A stretch of 64,000 nucleotides of DNA from Bradyrhizobium sp. 199 (GTDB lineage: Bacteria; Pseudomonadota; Alphaproteobacteria; Rhizobiales; Xanthobacteraceae). The stretch is taken from assembly GCF_023073355.1 (NCBI RefSeq), contig NZ_JADPJI010000008.1, forward strand, positions 496,001-560,000, written 5' to 3'. Positions 53,627-61,982 of the stretch are shown piece after piece; within the stretch, counting starts at the first letter, position 1; the number at the start of each line of letters is the position of its first letter. The position numbers and the translations under genes are program-made. The notes under the pieces were generated by a model. It was given only the letters and a program-made list of their open reading frames with translations. It was not told the DNA's origin and made no database searches.

Positions 53627-53782
53627 CTAGAAGCGGAGCCACTTCAGGAGCCCGAGCCCGATCGCGCCGTTCACGATGAGGAAGATCGCGACAATCAGGT
53701 TGAGGAGCCGCGGCATGATCAGGATGAGCACGCCCGCAATCAACGACAGGATCGGCGAAATGTGGGCGACGGTGATGTGCAT
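53627..53782 (-). CDS. DUF3096 small membrane protein
   Basis: A 51-residue hydrophobic protein starting MHITVAHISPILSLIAGVLI with two membrane segments (about 10-25 and 28-46) and ending LLKWLRF. The composition and the HISPILSLIAGVLILIMPRL start match the DUF3096 family as I know it. Function unknown. It lies upstream of ppdK on the same strand, 88 bp before it, and is divergent from the next gene. Confidence 0.8.
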   Translation of the reverse strand: MHITVAHISPILSLIAGVLILIMPRLLNLIVAIFLIVNGAIGLGLLKWLRF

Positions 53783-54012
53783 GAACTATCTTTCTGTGGT
53801 GGTGAGACGAATCGCGGGCGGATCATAGCCCTCCCGGTTCCGCGAGTAGAGACGCGCAACAGGCATGCGAGTTCCGGCACCCACGAAAACTGCCTGAAAT
53901 TGCCGCGAATGCGGCGGGCCTTTTCCCGGAACATTGCGAAGGGTGCATGCATTGGCCAATCGGCTGCGCCACCGGCGCGTCCGAAAATAAAATCACGTCG
54001 AAGGAGTTGTCC

Positions 54013-54366
54013 ATGCGGAACAGGATTCTTGCTCTTGCAGCGCTCGCTGCCGCGATCGGCTCGCCCCTTGCGGCGCATGCGCAAAGCGGTGTCACCGTGG
54101 GACGCGCGCCTGCCGTGGTCGAAAGCGGCCCAACCATCGCAGTCGAGCAGCGGCCGGCCTTCCGCGAGTACGTCGTCGAGCAGCGTGTACCGGCCTTCAG
54201 CATTCCCGATCGCGTCGTAGTTGGCACCACATTACCCGAGGCGGGCGTCACCTATTACGACGTGCCGCAACGCTTCGGCGCCACCACCCATCGCTACACC
54301 GTCGTGAACGGCGAGACCGTGCTGGTCGAGCCGCGCTCGCGCCGCATCGTCGAGGTGTTGGACTAG
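54013..54366 (+). CDS. DUF1236-type periplasmic protein
   Basis: A 117-residue exported protein. The signal peptide covers about residues 1-24 (MRNRILALAALAAAIGSPLA, ending HAQ). The mature part has VPAFSIPDRVVVGTTLPEAG, VTYYDVPQRFG and YTVVNGETVLVEPRSRRIVE, the pattern of DUF1236 proteins common in Bradyrhizobium. Function unknown. AAGGAG precedes the ATG, and a terminator hairpin follows at 54454. Confidence 0.88.
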   Translation: MRNRILALAALAAAIGSPLAAHAQSGVTVGRAPAVVESGPTIAVEQRPAFREYVVEQRVPAFSIPDRVVVGTTLPEAGVTYYDVPQRFGATTHRYTVVNGETVLVEPRSRRIVEVLD

Positions 54367-54453
54367 CACCGATCGACAAGGAGCACTGATCGACTAGATG
54401 TCCGGCGCGTCACTTCAATCAGGCTGGCGCGAGCAATATAAATCGGACATCAG

Positions 54454-54494
54454 GCCCCGCCCGGTCTTCCCCCCGCCGGGCGGGGCACTTTTAT
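54454..54494 (+). terminator. Terminator candidate after the DUF1236 gene
   Basis: GCCCCGCCCGG at 54454-54464 pairs exactly with CCGGGCGGGGC at 54476-54486 across a pyrimidine-rich loop, followed by ACTTTTATC. A strong 11-bp stem with a short T-run, about 90 bp after the stop codon. Confidence 0.65.
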
Positions 54495-54555
54495 CTCGTG
54501 TCCCAGGCAAGCGAAGCGCGACCCGGGAACAAGAAGCTCCGCGCATGCGGCCAGC

Positions 54556-54608
54556 ATGGGCCCCGGCTCCGCAGCGCACCGCCAAGTGGCGCTGCGCTGC
54601 GTCCGGGC
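54556..54608. repeat. Palindromic intergenic repeat, full copy
   Basis: Starts ATGGGCCCCGGCTCC and continues into a hairpin of GCAGCGCACCGCC (54571-54583) and GGCGCTGCGCTGC (54588-54600) with one mismatch and a 4-bp loop. A truncated copy lies at 10491-10517. It sits just after the glyS stop codon on the minus strand. Confidence 0.75.
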
Positions 54609-54614
54609 ACGAGA

Positions 54615-56849
54615 TCAATCCTGGATCTTCGAGAAATCCGCCACCGCTCGCGTGGCGCTGCGGATCTCGTTCAGCAGCTTCAGGCGGTTCTCGCGCACCT
54701 TCGCATCGTCGTCGTTGACGCGAACTTTTTCGAAGAACGCGTCGACCGCGCTTCGCAAGGTCGATAGGGACTCCATTGCCTGTTCGAAATCCTCGGCTGC
54801 AACATGTAACTTCGCATCTGCAACTGTGCTTTGAATAGTCCCCCAAAGGTGTTTTTCAATTGGATCGGCCATAAGGCTGGGATCCGATGCTCCATTGAAC
54901 GTGCGCTTGTCCTTCTTCTCCTCGATCGAGAGAATGTTGTTGGCACGCTTAACTCCGGCAAGCAGGTTTTTGCCGTCTTCCGTATCCAGGAACTTGCCGA
55001 GCGCTTCGACGCGGTGGACAATTTTGACAAAGTCACCCCGACTTCCGAGCGCGAACACAGCATCGACCAGATCGTGCCGAGCACCCTGTTCGCGCAACTG
55101 AACCTTTAGCCGGTCCGCAAAAAAGACCATCAGGTCGCCCAGCGCTGGAGCCATGTTCCCCAAGGTTAGCCCTGCCGGAGCACCATGATCGCGAACCTCT
55201 TGAGCGATCTTCTTGGCCTCATCGAACGGAACGAACTCGGTTTGCCCGATGTCCATCAAGGTCGGATAATCCAACTGATCGATCGCCTCGCCATCCATCT
55301 GGAATTTGACCACTGCAAGGTGAGCAAAAAATATGCGAAGCAACTCAAGTCGGAGCTGATTGTCCACAATAATCCGCAAAACTCCCAGCGCTGCACGTCG
55401 CAGGGCATAAGGGTCCTTGCTACCGGTCGGCTTTTCGTTGATTAGCCAGAAGCCGACAAGCGTGTCGATCTTGTCCGCGAGTGCCACCGCGACACTAACC
55501 GGATCGGTCGGCACCCGATCGGCGGGGCCTTGCGGCTTGTAGTGCTCCTCGCACGCGGCCGCGACGGAGGCGTCCTCGCCCTGCGCGAGCGCGTAGTACT
55601 TGCCCATCAGGCCCTGCACCTCGGGGAATTCGCCGACGACCTCGGTCAGCAAATCCGCCTTGGCAAGATGCGCGGCCCGCGTCGCCTTAGCGACGTCGGC
55701 GCCGACCAGTGGCGCGATCTCGGCCGCCAAGCGCTCGATGCGCTTAATGCGCGCGGCCTGCGTTCCCAGCTTCTCGTGGAACACGATCTGTTCGAACTTC
55801 GGCAGCCGACCCTCGAGCTTCGTCTTCAGGTCGGTCTCGTAAAAGAACTTCGCATCCGACAGGCGCGGACGGATCACGCGCTCGTTGCCTGATACGATGA
55901 CCTTGCCGCCGTCGGTCGCCTCGATATTCGCCGTGAGGACGAACTTGTTGGTCAGCTTGCCTGTCTTGGGATCCTTGACGACGAAGCACTTCTGGTTGTT
56001 GCGAATGGTGGCGCGGATTACCTCGTCCGGGATCGCGAGATATTCCGGCTCGAACGATCCCACCATGACGACGGGCCATTCGACGAGACCCGAGACCTCG
56101 TCCAGCAGAACCTGATCCTCGACCAGCTCAAACCCTTGCGCGAAAGTCAGCTCCTTGGCGTCGGCAAAGATGATGTCCTTGCGCGCCTGCGGATCGAGGA
56201 TGACCTTTGCAGCCTTCAGCTTCGCTTCATAATCCTCGAAGCGGCGCACCGAGATTGCGGCGGGCGCCATGAAGCGGTGGCCATAGGTCGTGTTGCCGCT
56301 CTCGACGCCGTCGACCTCGAACTTCACGACATCCGGCTCTTCGGTCTCGAGCCCGAAAGTCGCGGTGATCGCGTGCAGCGGACGCACCCAGCTCAGCGCG
56401 CCGGGCTTGCCGGAACGCGCGCCCCAGCGCATCGATTTCGGCCAAGGGAAAGTGCGGATGATCACGGGCAGGATTTCCGCGAGCACCTCGATTGCATCGC
56501 GGCCGGGCTTTTCGATCAATCCGATGTAGAAATCACCCTTCGGGTCGCGCTGGATCTTGGCTTCATCCAGCGATTTCAGACCTGTCGCTTTCAGAAAACC
56601 CTGCACGGCCGCATCGGGCGCGCCGATTTTCGGGCCGCGGCGTTCGGTCTTGAGATCGGGCTGGCGCGCGGGGATGCCGTGCACGGTGAGCGCAAGCCGG
56701 CGCGGCGTCGCGAACGCCTTCGCGCCCTCGTAGACGAGGCCTTCGGCGACCAGCTTGTCGGTGACCATGCGGCGCAGATCGTCGGCCGCCTTGGCTTGCA
56801 TGCGCGCGGGGATTTCTTCCGAGAACAGTTCAAGCAAAAGATCGGGCAT
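54615..56849 (-). CDS. glyS: Glycine-tRNA ligase beta subunit
   Basis: A 744-residue GlyS, partner of GlyQ in the bacterial alpha2-beta2 glycyl-tRNA synthetase; it binds tRNA and holds the HD-like and anticodon-binding parts. The N-terminus MPDLLLELFSEEIPARMQAK is highly typical. Also visible are KSMRWG, NNQKCFVVKD and the C-terminal anticodon region. The stop of glyQ overlaps its ATG by 1 bp (TGATG). The stretch 54780-55500, the C-terminal third, has much lower GC than the rest (about 52% against about 70% in counted samples), with rarer codons; the reading frame is intact. Confidence 0.96.
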   Translation of the reverse strand: MPDLLLELFSEEIPARMQAKAADDLRRMVTDKLVAEGLVYEGAKAFATPRRLALTVHGIPARQPDLKTERRGPKIGAPDAAVQGFLKATGLKSLDEAKIQRDPKGDFYIGLIEKPGRDAIEVLAEILPVIIRTFPWPKSMRWGARSGKPGALSWVRPLHAITATFGLETEEPDVVKFEVDGVESGNTTYGHRFMAPAAISVRRFEDYEAKLKAAKVILDPQARKDIIFADAKELTFAQGFELVEDQVLLDEVSGLVEWPVVMVGSFEPEYLAIPDEVIRATIRNNQKCFVVKDPKTGKLTNKFVLTANIEATDGGKVIVSGNERVIRPRLSDAKFFYETDLKTKLEGRLPKFEQIVFHEKLGTQAARIKRIERLAAEIAPLVGADVAKATRAAHLAKADLLTEVVGEFPEVQGLMGKYYALAQGEDASVAAACEEHYKPQGPADRVPTDPVSVAVALADKIDTLVGFWLINEKPTGSKDPYALRRAALGVLRIIVDNQLRLELLRIFFAHLAVVKFQMDGEAIDQLDYPTLMDIGQTEFVPFDEAKKIAQEVRDHGAPAGLTLGNMAPALGDLMVFFADRLKVQLREQGARHDLVDAVFALGSRGDFVKIVHRVEALGKFLDTEDGKNLLAGVKRANNILSIEEKKDKRTFNGASDPSLMADPIEKHLWGTIQSTVADAKLHVAAEDFEQAMESLSTLRSAVDAFFEKVRVNDDDAKVRENRLKLLNEIRSATRAVADFSKIQD

Positions 56850-57796
56850 CAGGCCGCTCCGCCCGCTTCAGTATGGATCCAGGCCTCGCCGCAGGCTTTT
56901 GCCAGTTCGCGCACCCTCAAAATGTAGCTCTGCCGCTCCGTCACCGAGATCACGCCGCGCGCGTCCAGAAGGTTGAAGACATGGCTCGCCTTGATGCACT
57001 GGTCATAGGCGGGCAGCGCCATCAGATGCGCCTCGCGCTTGCCGGACTGCGAATTGTTTTGCCAACCCGCGTCGAGATATTTCCGGCAGGCAGCTTCGGC
57101 CATCTTGAACTGCTCGAACAGCATCGCGGTGTCGGCTACTTCGAAATTGTGCTTCGAGTATTCGCGCTCGGCCTGCAGGAAGACGTCGCCATAAGTGACC
57201 TTGGCATCGCCGTCGCGGCCGTTGAAGTTGAGATCGTAGACGCGGTCGACGCCCTGCACATACATCGCGAGGCGCTCGAGCCCGTAGGTGAGCTCGCCCG
57301 CCACCGGCGCGCATTCGAAGCCGGCCACCTGCTGGAAATAGGTGAACTGGCTGACCTCCATGCCGTCGCACCAGCACTCCCACCCCAGGCCCCAGGCGCC
57401 CAGCGTCGGGCTCTCCCAATCGTCCTCCACGAAGCGGATGTCATGCACGGCGGAATCGATGCCGATCGCGGCGAGCGACTTCAGGTACAGCTCCTGAAGG
57501 TTCGGCGGCGACGGCTTCATGATCACCTGGAACTGGTAGTAATGCTGCATCCGGTTCGGGTTCTCGCCGTAGCGGCCGTCCTTGGGCCGGCGCGAGGGCT
57601 GTACATAGGCGGCGTTCCAGGGCTTTGGCCCGAGCGCGCGCAAAGTGGTCGCCGGATGGAAGGTGCCCGCGCCCATCTCCATGTCGTAGGGCTGCAGGAT
57701 CACGCAGCCCTGCTCGGCCCAGAAGCGCTGGAGCGCGAGGATGAAGCCCTGGAACGAGCGTTCCGGGCGCATATGGGCGGGCAATGAGGCGTCCAT
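56849..57796 (-). CDS. glyQ: Glycine-tRNA ligase alpha subunit
   Basis: A 315-residue GlyQ, the catalytic class II subunit making glycyl-adenylate. The blocks FQGFILALQRFWAEQGCVIL, QPYDMEMGAGTFHPATTLRA, YGENPNRMQHYYQFQVIMKP and LTYGLERLAMYVQG are diagnostic. It is translationally coupled to glyS (TGATG). Upstream lies a palindromic repeat (57899-57974) and the small-membrane-protein gene at 57997, probably separate units. Confidence 0.97.
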   Translation of the reverse strand: MDASLPAHMRPERSFQGFILALQRFWAEQGCVILQPYDMEMGAGTFHPATTLRALGPKPWNAAYVQPSRRPKDGRYGENPNRMQHYYQFQVIMKPSPPNLQELYLKSLAAIGIDSAVHDIRFVEDDWESPTLGAWGLGWECWCDGMEVSQFTYFQQVAGFECAPVAGELTYGLERLAMYVQGVDRVYDLNFNGRDGDAKVTYGDVFLQAEREYSKHNFEVADTAMLFEQFKMAEAACRKYLDAGWQNNSQSGKREAHLMALPAYDQCIKASHVFNLLDARGVISVTERQSYILRVRELAKACGEAWIHTEAGGAA

Positions 57797-57898
57797 CGTC
57801 AGATCAGGCTCTCGCGGGGGGTTTTGAATCGCGCGGGACCGTATCGACGGCGGGGGTGGGAATCAAGGCAAAGGGGCGGAAAGCGGCCTCAACGTCTG

Positions 57899-57974
57899 TT
57901 ATTCCGGGGCGCCCGATGCGCGAACCCGGAATCCCGAGATTCGGGGTTCGATGCTTTGCATCGCCCCGGAATGA
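57899..57974. repeat. Palindromic repeat with CCGGGGCG arms
   Basis: TTATTCCGGGGCG at 57899-57911 pairs with CGCCCCGGAATGA near 57962-57974, and inner GAACCCGGAATCCCGAGA/TTCGGGGTTC arms can form a second stem. An interspersed intergenic palindrome ahead of glyQ. Confidence 0.75.
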
Positions 57975-57996
57975 CGTCGTTTCGGAAAGGCACCGG

Positions 57997-58185
57997 CTAA
58001 CCCGGCCGGTAGGCTCCGGTCGCGGGATCACGTTTCAGCGTCGGACGTTCCCTATGAGCGGGTTCGGCGACGCGCGACAGGCGCATCTCCTCCAGTTCCT
58101 GATTGATCCGGACAGCGGTCTTGTAGGCCCATCGGACCACGGCAAGCCCACCCAGAACGCCCGCAAAAGCGACGAACGGCGGCAT
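57997..58185 (-). CDS. Small N-terminally anchored protein, function unknown
   Basis: A 62-residue protein starting MPPFVAFAGVLGGLAVVRWA, i.e. one membrane span then a charged, helical cytoplasmic part (TAVRINQELEEMRLSR) and a C-terminal TLKRDPATGAYRPG. The last motif (DPxTGxYRP) is recurrent in small alphaproteobacterial proteins I recall. No function known. It lies between glyQ and the peptidase gene on the same strand. Confidence 0.6.
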   Translation of the reverse strand: MPPFVAFAGVLGGLAVVRWAYKTAVRINQELEEMRLSRVAEPAHRERPTLKRDPATGAYRPG

Positions 58186-58289
58186 CGGTCGATCCTTGTC
58201 TCGTGCTCAGCCCCCACGCGCATTGTTGCGCAGATGGGCTTGCGCCGCAATTGGCGCCGACCGGGCGAAATGGCGCGGGAGCGCCAGCG

Positions 58290-59198
58290 CTAGAACCCGA
58301 ATTTCGCCCAAATCGCCCGCGTCTCGACCGCCGAGATCAGCTCGTCCGGCAAGCCGGCCATCGATTCCAGGGCCGAAAGCTGGCCCGCGCCGGGCGATTT
58401 CCGCCCCAATAGGCCAGACAGCAGCCCGGTCGGCTGGGCGATCACAGGGGTGAGAACTTTCTCGCCATAGCGGGCACGAAGAGTTGAGCGGAGATCGCCG
58501 ATGCTGTCGGCAAGGCCCAGCGCGACCGCGCTCTCGCCGGCCCAGTATTCGCCCGTGAACAGGGTGTCGTCGTCGCCCTTGAGCCGCGTCGCGCGACTGT
58601 CCTTCACCAGCGAAATGAAGATCTGGTGGATCTCGCGCTGGATCGCCTTCAGCTTGGCGACGTCGTCGGGGTTCTCAGGCAGAAACGGATCGAGCATCGC
58701 CTTGTGTGCGCCGGCGGTGTACAGGCGCCGCTCGATGCCGAGCCGCCTGATCGCCTCCTGGAAACCGAAGCTGCCGCCGACCACGCCGATCGAGCCGAGG
58801 ATCGAGGACGGATCGCAGATGATCTCGTCGCCCGCGCATGCGATCATGTAGCCGCCGGACGCCGCGACGTCCTCGACGAACACGAGCACCGGCAGCTTCT
58901 TCTCCGCCGCGAGCTGCTTGATGCGCAGATAGATCTGGCGCGACTGCACCGGCGAGCCGCCGGGCGAGTTGATCACCAGCGCCACGGCCTTGGCGTTCCG
59001 ATACGAAAACGCCCGCTCCAGCACGCGCGCGACTCCCGCCAGCGTCATGCCCGGACGCAGCGGCGTCACCGCGCCGATCACGCCTGAGAGTCGCACCACC
59101 GGCACCACCGCCGTGCCCGGGCGGAACCGCGCCGGAAGATATTGTATGAGCTTGTCGGCCAGGCCGGAACTCTCACGATCGTTCAATTGTTCGGCCAT
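58290..59198 (-). CDS. S49 family peptidase (SppA/SohB-like)
   Basis: A 302-residue serine-lysine peptidase of the signal-peptide-peptidase family. Catalytic Ser114 lies in ASGGYMIACAGDEI, followed by SSILGSIGVVGG, and the Lys general base is Lys166 in YTAGAHKAMLDPF. INSPGGSPVQS near residue 77 supplies the oxyanion region. Unlike most SppA proteins it has no obvious N-terminal membrane segment, so it may be cytoplasmic or peripheral. It degrades leftover signal peptides or other small peptides. Confidence 0.9.
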   Translation of the reverse strand: MAEQLNDRESSGLADKLIQYLPARFRPGTAVVPVVRLSGVIGAVTPLRPGMTLAGVARVLERAFSYRNAKAVALVINSPGGSPVQSRQIYLRIKQLAAEKKLPVLVFVEDVAASGGYMIACAGDEIICDPSSILGSIGVVGGSFGFQEAIRRLGIERRLYTAGAHKAMLDPFLPENPDDVAKLKAIQREIHQIFISLVKDSRATRLKGDDDTLFTGEYWAGESAVALGLADSIGDLRSTLRARYGEKVLTPVIAQPTGLLSGLLGRKSPGAGQLSALESMAGLPDELISAVETRAIWAKFGF

Positions 59199-59309
59199 GC
59201 CATTACCTCTGATTAACCATTTCTTATCACGCGAGTGTCATTGGAAGTGCCTGGAACGTGTTTTGCGGATCTCCGGTTGGGAGGCTGCAATGAGGCAGCG
59301 GAGTACACC

Positions 59310-59408
59310 ATGAAAATCTATCTGCTGATGCTGCTGATTGGTGCGTTGTTCATGGCGATCCGCCTGACGTCCCCGCAAGAGCAGCAGTCGGAATCGCTTC
59401 CGCAGTAA
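59310..59408 (+). CDS. Putative 32-residue single-span membrane protein
   Basis: A short plus-strand frame starting MKIYLLMLLIGALFMAIRLT and ending in a Gln/Ser tail (EQQSESLPQ). It is one hydrophobic helix with a clear ribosome-binding site (GGAG, six-base spacing). An upstream ATG at 59289 would make a seven-residue peptide whose stop overlaps this start (ATGA), so translational coupling is possible. Too short for usual gene calling. Function unknown. Confidence 0.5.
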   Translation: MKIYLLMLLIGALFMAIRLTSPQEQQSESLPQ

Positions 59409-59412
59409 GCCG

Positions 59413-60177
59413 TCACGGTTCCACCAGCGGCAAGGCCGCTCTCCCCTCCAGAATTTCCGTCGTCTGGCTTTTAGGCACGCGTGACTCGTCACTGAGGATG
59501 AGGCCCGGCAGCAATCGCGTCGGGGCTCGACCGCCTTTGACCGCACGCACCAGCACGCGGATCGCGGGCCGCCCCGCCTCGCCGTGAACCGGCAGGATCG
59601 AGAGGCTGCCGAAGCCGCGCGACAGCGCCGCCAGCACATCGGCGATGCCATCTGCGCGCCAGATCAATGTCAGCACACCATTCGATCGGAGGATGCGCCG
59701 CGCTGCATGCACCCACGCATGCAGCGTCTCCTCCGTCGCCACATGCGCGGTGTGACGCGCCTGATCGGGCGAGCCGCGATGCCGGGCCGGATCGTTGAAT
59801 GGCGGATTCATCAGCACCACGTCCACGCTATCGGGCGTCAACCCGTTCGCCGCAAAGGCCTGCGCGTCGGCCGCCACGTCGAGCACGATCGTCTCGGCGA
59901 CAATCGCATTCGCCGCCGCATTGTCGCGCGCGAGCGCGGCCAGCTCCGGATCGATCTCGACCAGGCTGAGCCTGACACCGGGAATACGCCGGGCCAGCGC
60001 CAGTCCGGCCGTGCCGATACCGGCGCCGAAATCAACCACGCGGTCCTCTGCCCGGGCCTCAGTCGCTGCCGCAAGCAGGATGGCATCATGCCCGGCGCGA
60101 TGGCCGGAGCGCTTCTGCCTCAGCCGCAACTGCCCCCCGAGAAAGGCGTCCTCGGTGATATTTGCGGCCTCACTCAT
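59413..60177 (-). CDS. TrmN6-like N6-adenine tRNA methyltransferase
   Basis: A 254-residue SAM-dependent methyltransferase. The SAM motif VVDFGAGIGTAGLALARR is near residue 47, followed by VEIDP and the catalytic N6-adenine motif NPPFND near residue 122. This matches the tRNA1(Val) m6A37 methyltransferase family (YfiC/TrmN6). The N-terminal TEDAFLGGQLRLRQKRSGHR is typical for the alphaproteobacterial branch. The frame is open upstream, but ATG 60177 is the conserved-looking start. It overlaps the end of the DUF2007 gene by 8 bp. Confidence 0.88.
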   Translation of the reverse strand: MSEAANITEDAFLGGQLRLRQKRSGHRAGHDAILLAAATEARAEDRVVDFGAGIGTAGLALARRIPGVRLSLVEIDPELAALARDNAAANAIVAETIVLDVAADAQAFAANGLTPDSVDVVLMNPPFNDPARHRGSPDQARHTAHVATEETLHAWVHAARRILRSNGVLTLIWRADGIADVLAALSRGFGSLSILPVHGEAGRPAIRVLVRAVKGGRAPTRLLPGLILSDESRVPKSQTTEILEGRAALPLVEP

Positions 60178-60397
60178 CGCCGCGCAATTCGTGGCTGAGG
60201 CCGGCCTCGGTGAGGAGCTCCCTGGCCTCCTGGGCGTCGTCCTCATGAACCAGGATCCGCCGCGGCAAAATGCCGAGCGAGCCCTCGATGATGCTCATGT
60301 TCTGGTCCAGCACCAGATGATGGATGTTGGCGCCATCGAGCAGCGCGCCGATCGCCGACACCAGCACCAAATCGTTGGTCCGAACCAGTTCACGCAA
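60170..60397 (-). CDS. DUF2007 protein with TTG start
   Basis: A 75-residue protein, LRELVRTNDLVLVSAIGALL onward (first residue formyl-Met), with the DUF2007 features: two-strand/helix pattern, NDLVLVSAIGALLDGANI and the conserved LPRRILVHEDD. DUF2007 is a putative signal-transducing domain related to PII-like folds. ATG 60442 lies further upstream, but AGGAG nine bases before the TTG at 60397 and the typical RELVRTND opening support the shorter form. It overlaps the methyltransferase gene and is divergent from the polyprenyl synthase. Confidence 0.8.
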   Translation of the reverse strand: MRELVRTNDLVLVSAIGALLDGANIHHLVLDQNMSIIEGSLGILPRRILVHEDDAQEARELLTEAGLSHELRGDE

Positions 60398-60530
60398 AAC
60401 GCAGGTCTCCTGCCTGAAGAGGCTAAAAGCGGTAAATGTCAATGGTTCCGCGGCACTTGCCGCATCCGCTGCCAGTTTCTATTGTCTTTCCGTCAGAATA
60501 GCCCCTCCGGGGCAAATGTTGGAGACCGGC

Positions 60531-61538
60531 GTGGCCGTCATCGTACCTTTCGAAGCTCCGGGCGCGTCGATCGAAGAGCTGGTTGCCCTTGTCGCCCCTG
60601 ATATGGAGCGCGTCAACGCCACGATCTTGTCGCGGACCGGTTCGGACGTGACCATGATCCCGGAAGTGGCCAACCATCTGATCTCCTCAGGGGGCAAGCG
60701 CCTGCGGCCCATGCTGACGCTCGCCATGGCCAACCTCGCCGGCTACAGCGGCGACGGCCACATCAAGCTTGCTGCTTCCGTCGAGTTCATGCACACGGCC
60801 ACCCTGCTCCATGACGACGTCGTCGACGAGAGCGAGATGCGGCGCGGCAAACTTTCAGCGCGTATGCTCTGGGGCAATGAGGCGAGCGTGCTGGTCGGCG
60901 ACTTCCTGCTCGGCCAGGCTTTCCGCATGATGGTCGAGGTCGGCTCGCTCCGCGCGCTCGACATCCTCTCCGCGGCCGCCGCCACCATCGCCGAGGGCGA
61001 GGTGATGCAGCTCGCCGCCGCCAAGAACACCGCGACCACCGAGGACGAATACCTCGCCGTGATCCGCGGCAAGACCGCCGAGCTGTTCGCCGCCGCCTGC
61101 GAAGTCGGCCCCGTGATCGCCAATCGCCCGAAGGCCGAGCAGACCGCCTGCCGCTCGGTCGGCATGAATCTCGGCATTGCCTTCCAGCTCGTCGACGACG
61201 TGCTCGACTATGGCGGCAAGAGCGCCAAGCTCGGCAAGAACACCGGCGACGATTTCCGCGAGGGCAAGATCACGCTGCCGGTCGTGCTCGCCTTCCGCCG
61301 CGGCAACGACACTGAGCGCGCGTTCTGGATCCGCGCGCTGGAACGCGGCGAGATCGGCGACAGCGATCTCGACCACGCCATCGGCCTGATGAACAAGCAC
61401 CGCGCGCTCGAGGACACGCTAAGCCGCGCCCAGCACTATGGCGCCATGGCGGTGGATGCGCTGGCGCTGTTCCCCTCCTCGCCGATGAAGAGCGCGCTGG
61501 AGCAGGTCGTGGCGTTTTGTTTGGCGCGGTCGCATTAA
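60531..61538 (+). CDS. Polyprenyl (octa/decaprenyl) diphosphate synthase
   Basis: A 335-residue trans-prenyltransferase making the ubiquinone side chain. The two Asp-rich motifs are present: LLHDDVVDESEMRRG (first, D-D-x-x-D) and FQLVDDVLDYGG (second), with GGKRLRPMLTLAMANL for substrate binding. GGAG six bases before the GTG at 60531 (MAVIVPFEAP) favours this start; ATG 60516 is five codons earlier. Chain length cannot be read from sequence alone, but ubiquinone-10 is usual in this group. It is divergent from the DUF2007 gene. Confidence 0.93.
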   Translation: MAVIVPFEAPGASIEELVALVAPDMERVNATILSRTGSDVTMIPEVANHLISSGGKRLRPMLTLAMANLAGYSGDGHIKLAASVEFMHTATLLHDDVVDESEMRRGKLSARMLWGNEASVLVGDFLLGQAFRMMVEVGSLRALDILSAAAATIAEGEVMQLAAAKNTATTEDEYLAVIRGKTAELFAAACEVGPVIANRPKAEQTACRSVGMNLGIAFQLVDDVLDYGGKSAKLGKNTGDDFREGKITLPVVLAFRRGNDTERAFWIRALERGEIGDSDLDHAIGLMNKHRALEDTLSRAQHYGAMAVDALALFPSSPMKSALEQVVAFCLARSH

Positions 61539-61745
61539 AGCTGTCGGCCTGGAATTCCTGCCGTTTCGCTCGCCTGTTAGCCCGTCATCCCCGCGCAACC
61601 GCGAAGCGGTTGTCGCTGGAGGCGCTCGCGCGCCGAGCCTCGAAGGATGCACGGCCGAGCTGCAGCCGGGCCGTCGCCCTTTGAGGCCCGCCGAACAGGC
61701 GAGCACCGCGAGGTGACCGGGATATACAAGCGCATACTGCATCAA

Positions 61746-61827
61746 CATCGTGCGAGCGCGGCGAAGCAATCCAGAGTGTCTGCGCGGAACGATTCTGGGT
61801 TGCTTCGCTGCGCTCTCGCGATGACGG
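61746..61827. repeat. CATTGCGAGCGCAGCGAAG palindromic repeat, copy C3
   Basis: CATCGTGCGAGCGCGGCGAAG and GCTTCGCTGCGCTCTCGCGATG form a long imperfect stem, with inner GCAATCCAGA/TCTGGGTTGC. This is the same family as 25895-25973. It lies in the 444-bp gene-free stretch 61539-61982. A second possible repeat piece lies at about 61579-61715 (GTCATCCCCGCGCAACCGCG onward). Confidence 0.85.
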
Positions 61828-61944
61828 AGTGTGACGCACGCCCCTCGCTCCCCAAGTCGTATTCAGATCACCGCGACACGCTCGAATAAGATAACAGCCT
61901 CGCGGTCCTTCGGCTCACGCCGGCGACGTTTGCGCCGATGAGTG

Positions 61945-61961
61945 ACTTGCATTTTGCAAGC
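61945..61961. promoter_or_regulatory. HxlR-type operator palindrome
   Basis: ACTTGCATTTTGCAAGC, i.e. CTTGCA-TTT-TGCAAG, a perfect 6+3+6 palindrome 22 bp before the start of the HxlR-family gene. This form, a TTGCA/TGCAA palindrome, is usual for HxlR autoregulatory sites. It implies that the upstream ATG at 61938, which would put the site inside the coding region, is not used. Confidence 0.6.
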
Positions 61962-61982
61962 CACCTGCCTATTTTCCGCTAC

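Noticed and set aside
61647..61889. 80-codon frame after the polyprenyl synthase gene
   Set aside because: Translates the C-family palindrome at 61746-61827; no motif or start signal.
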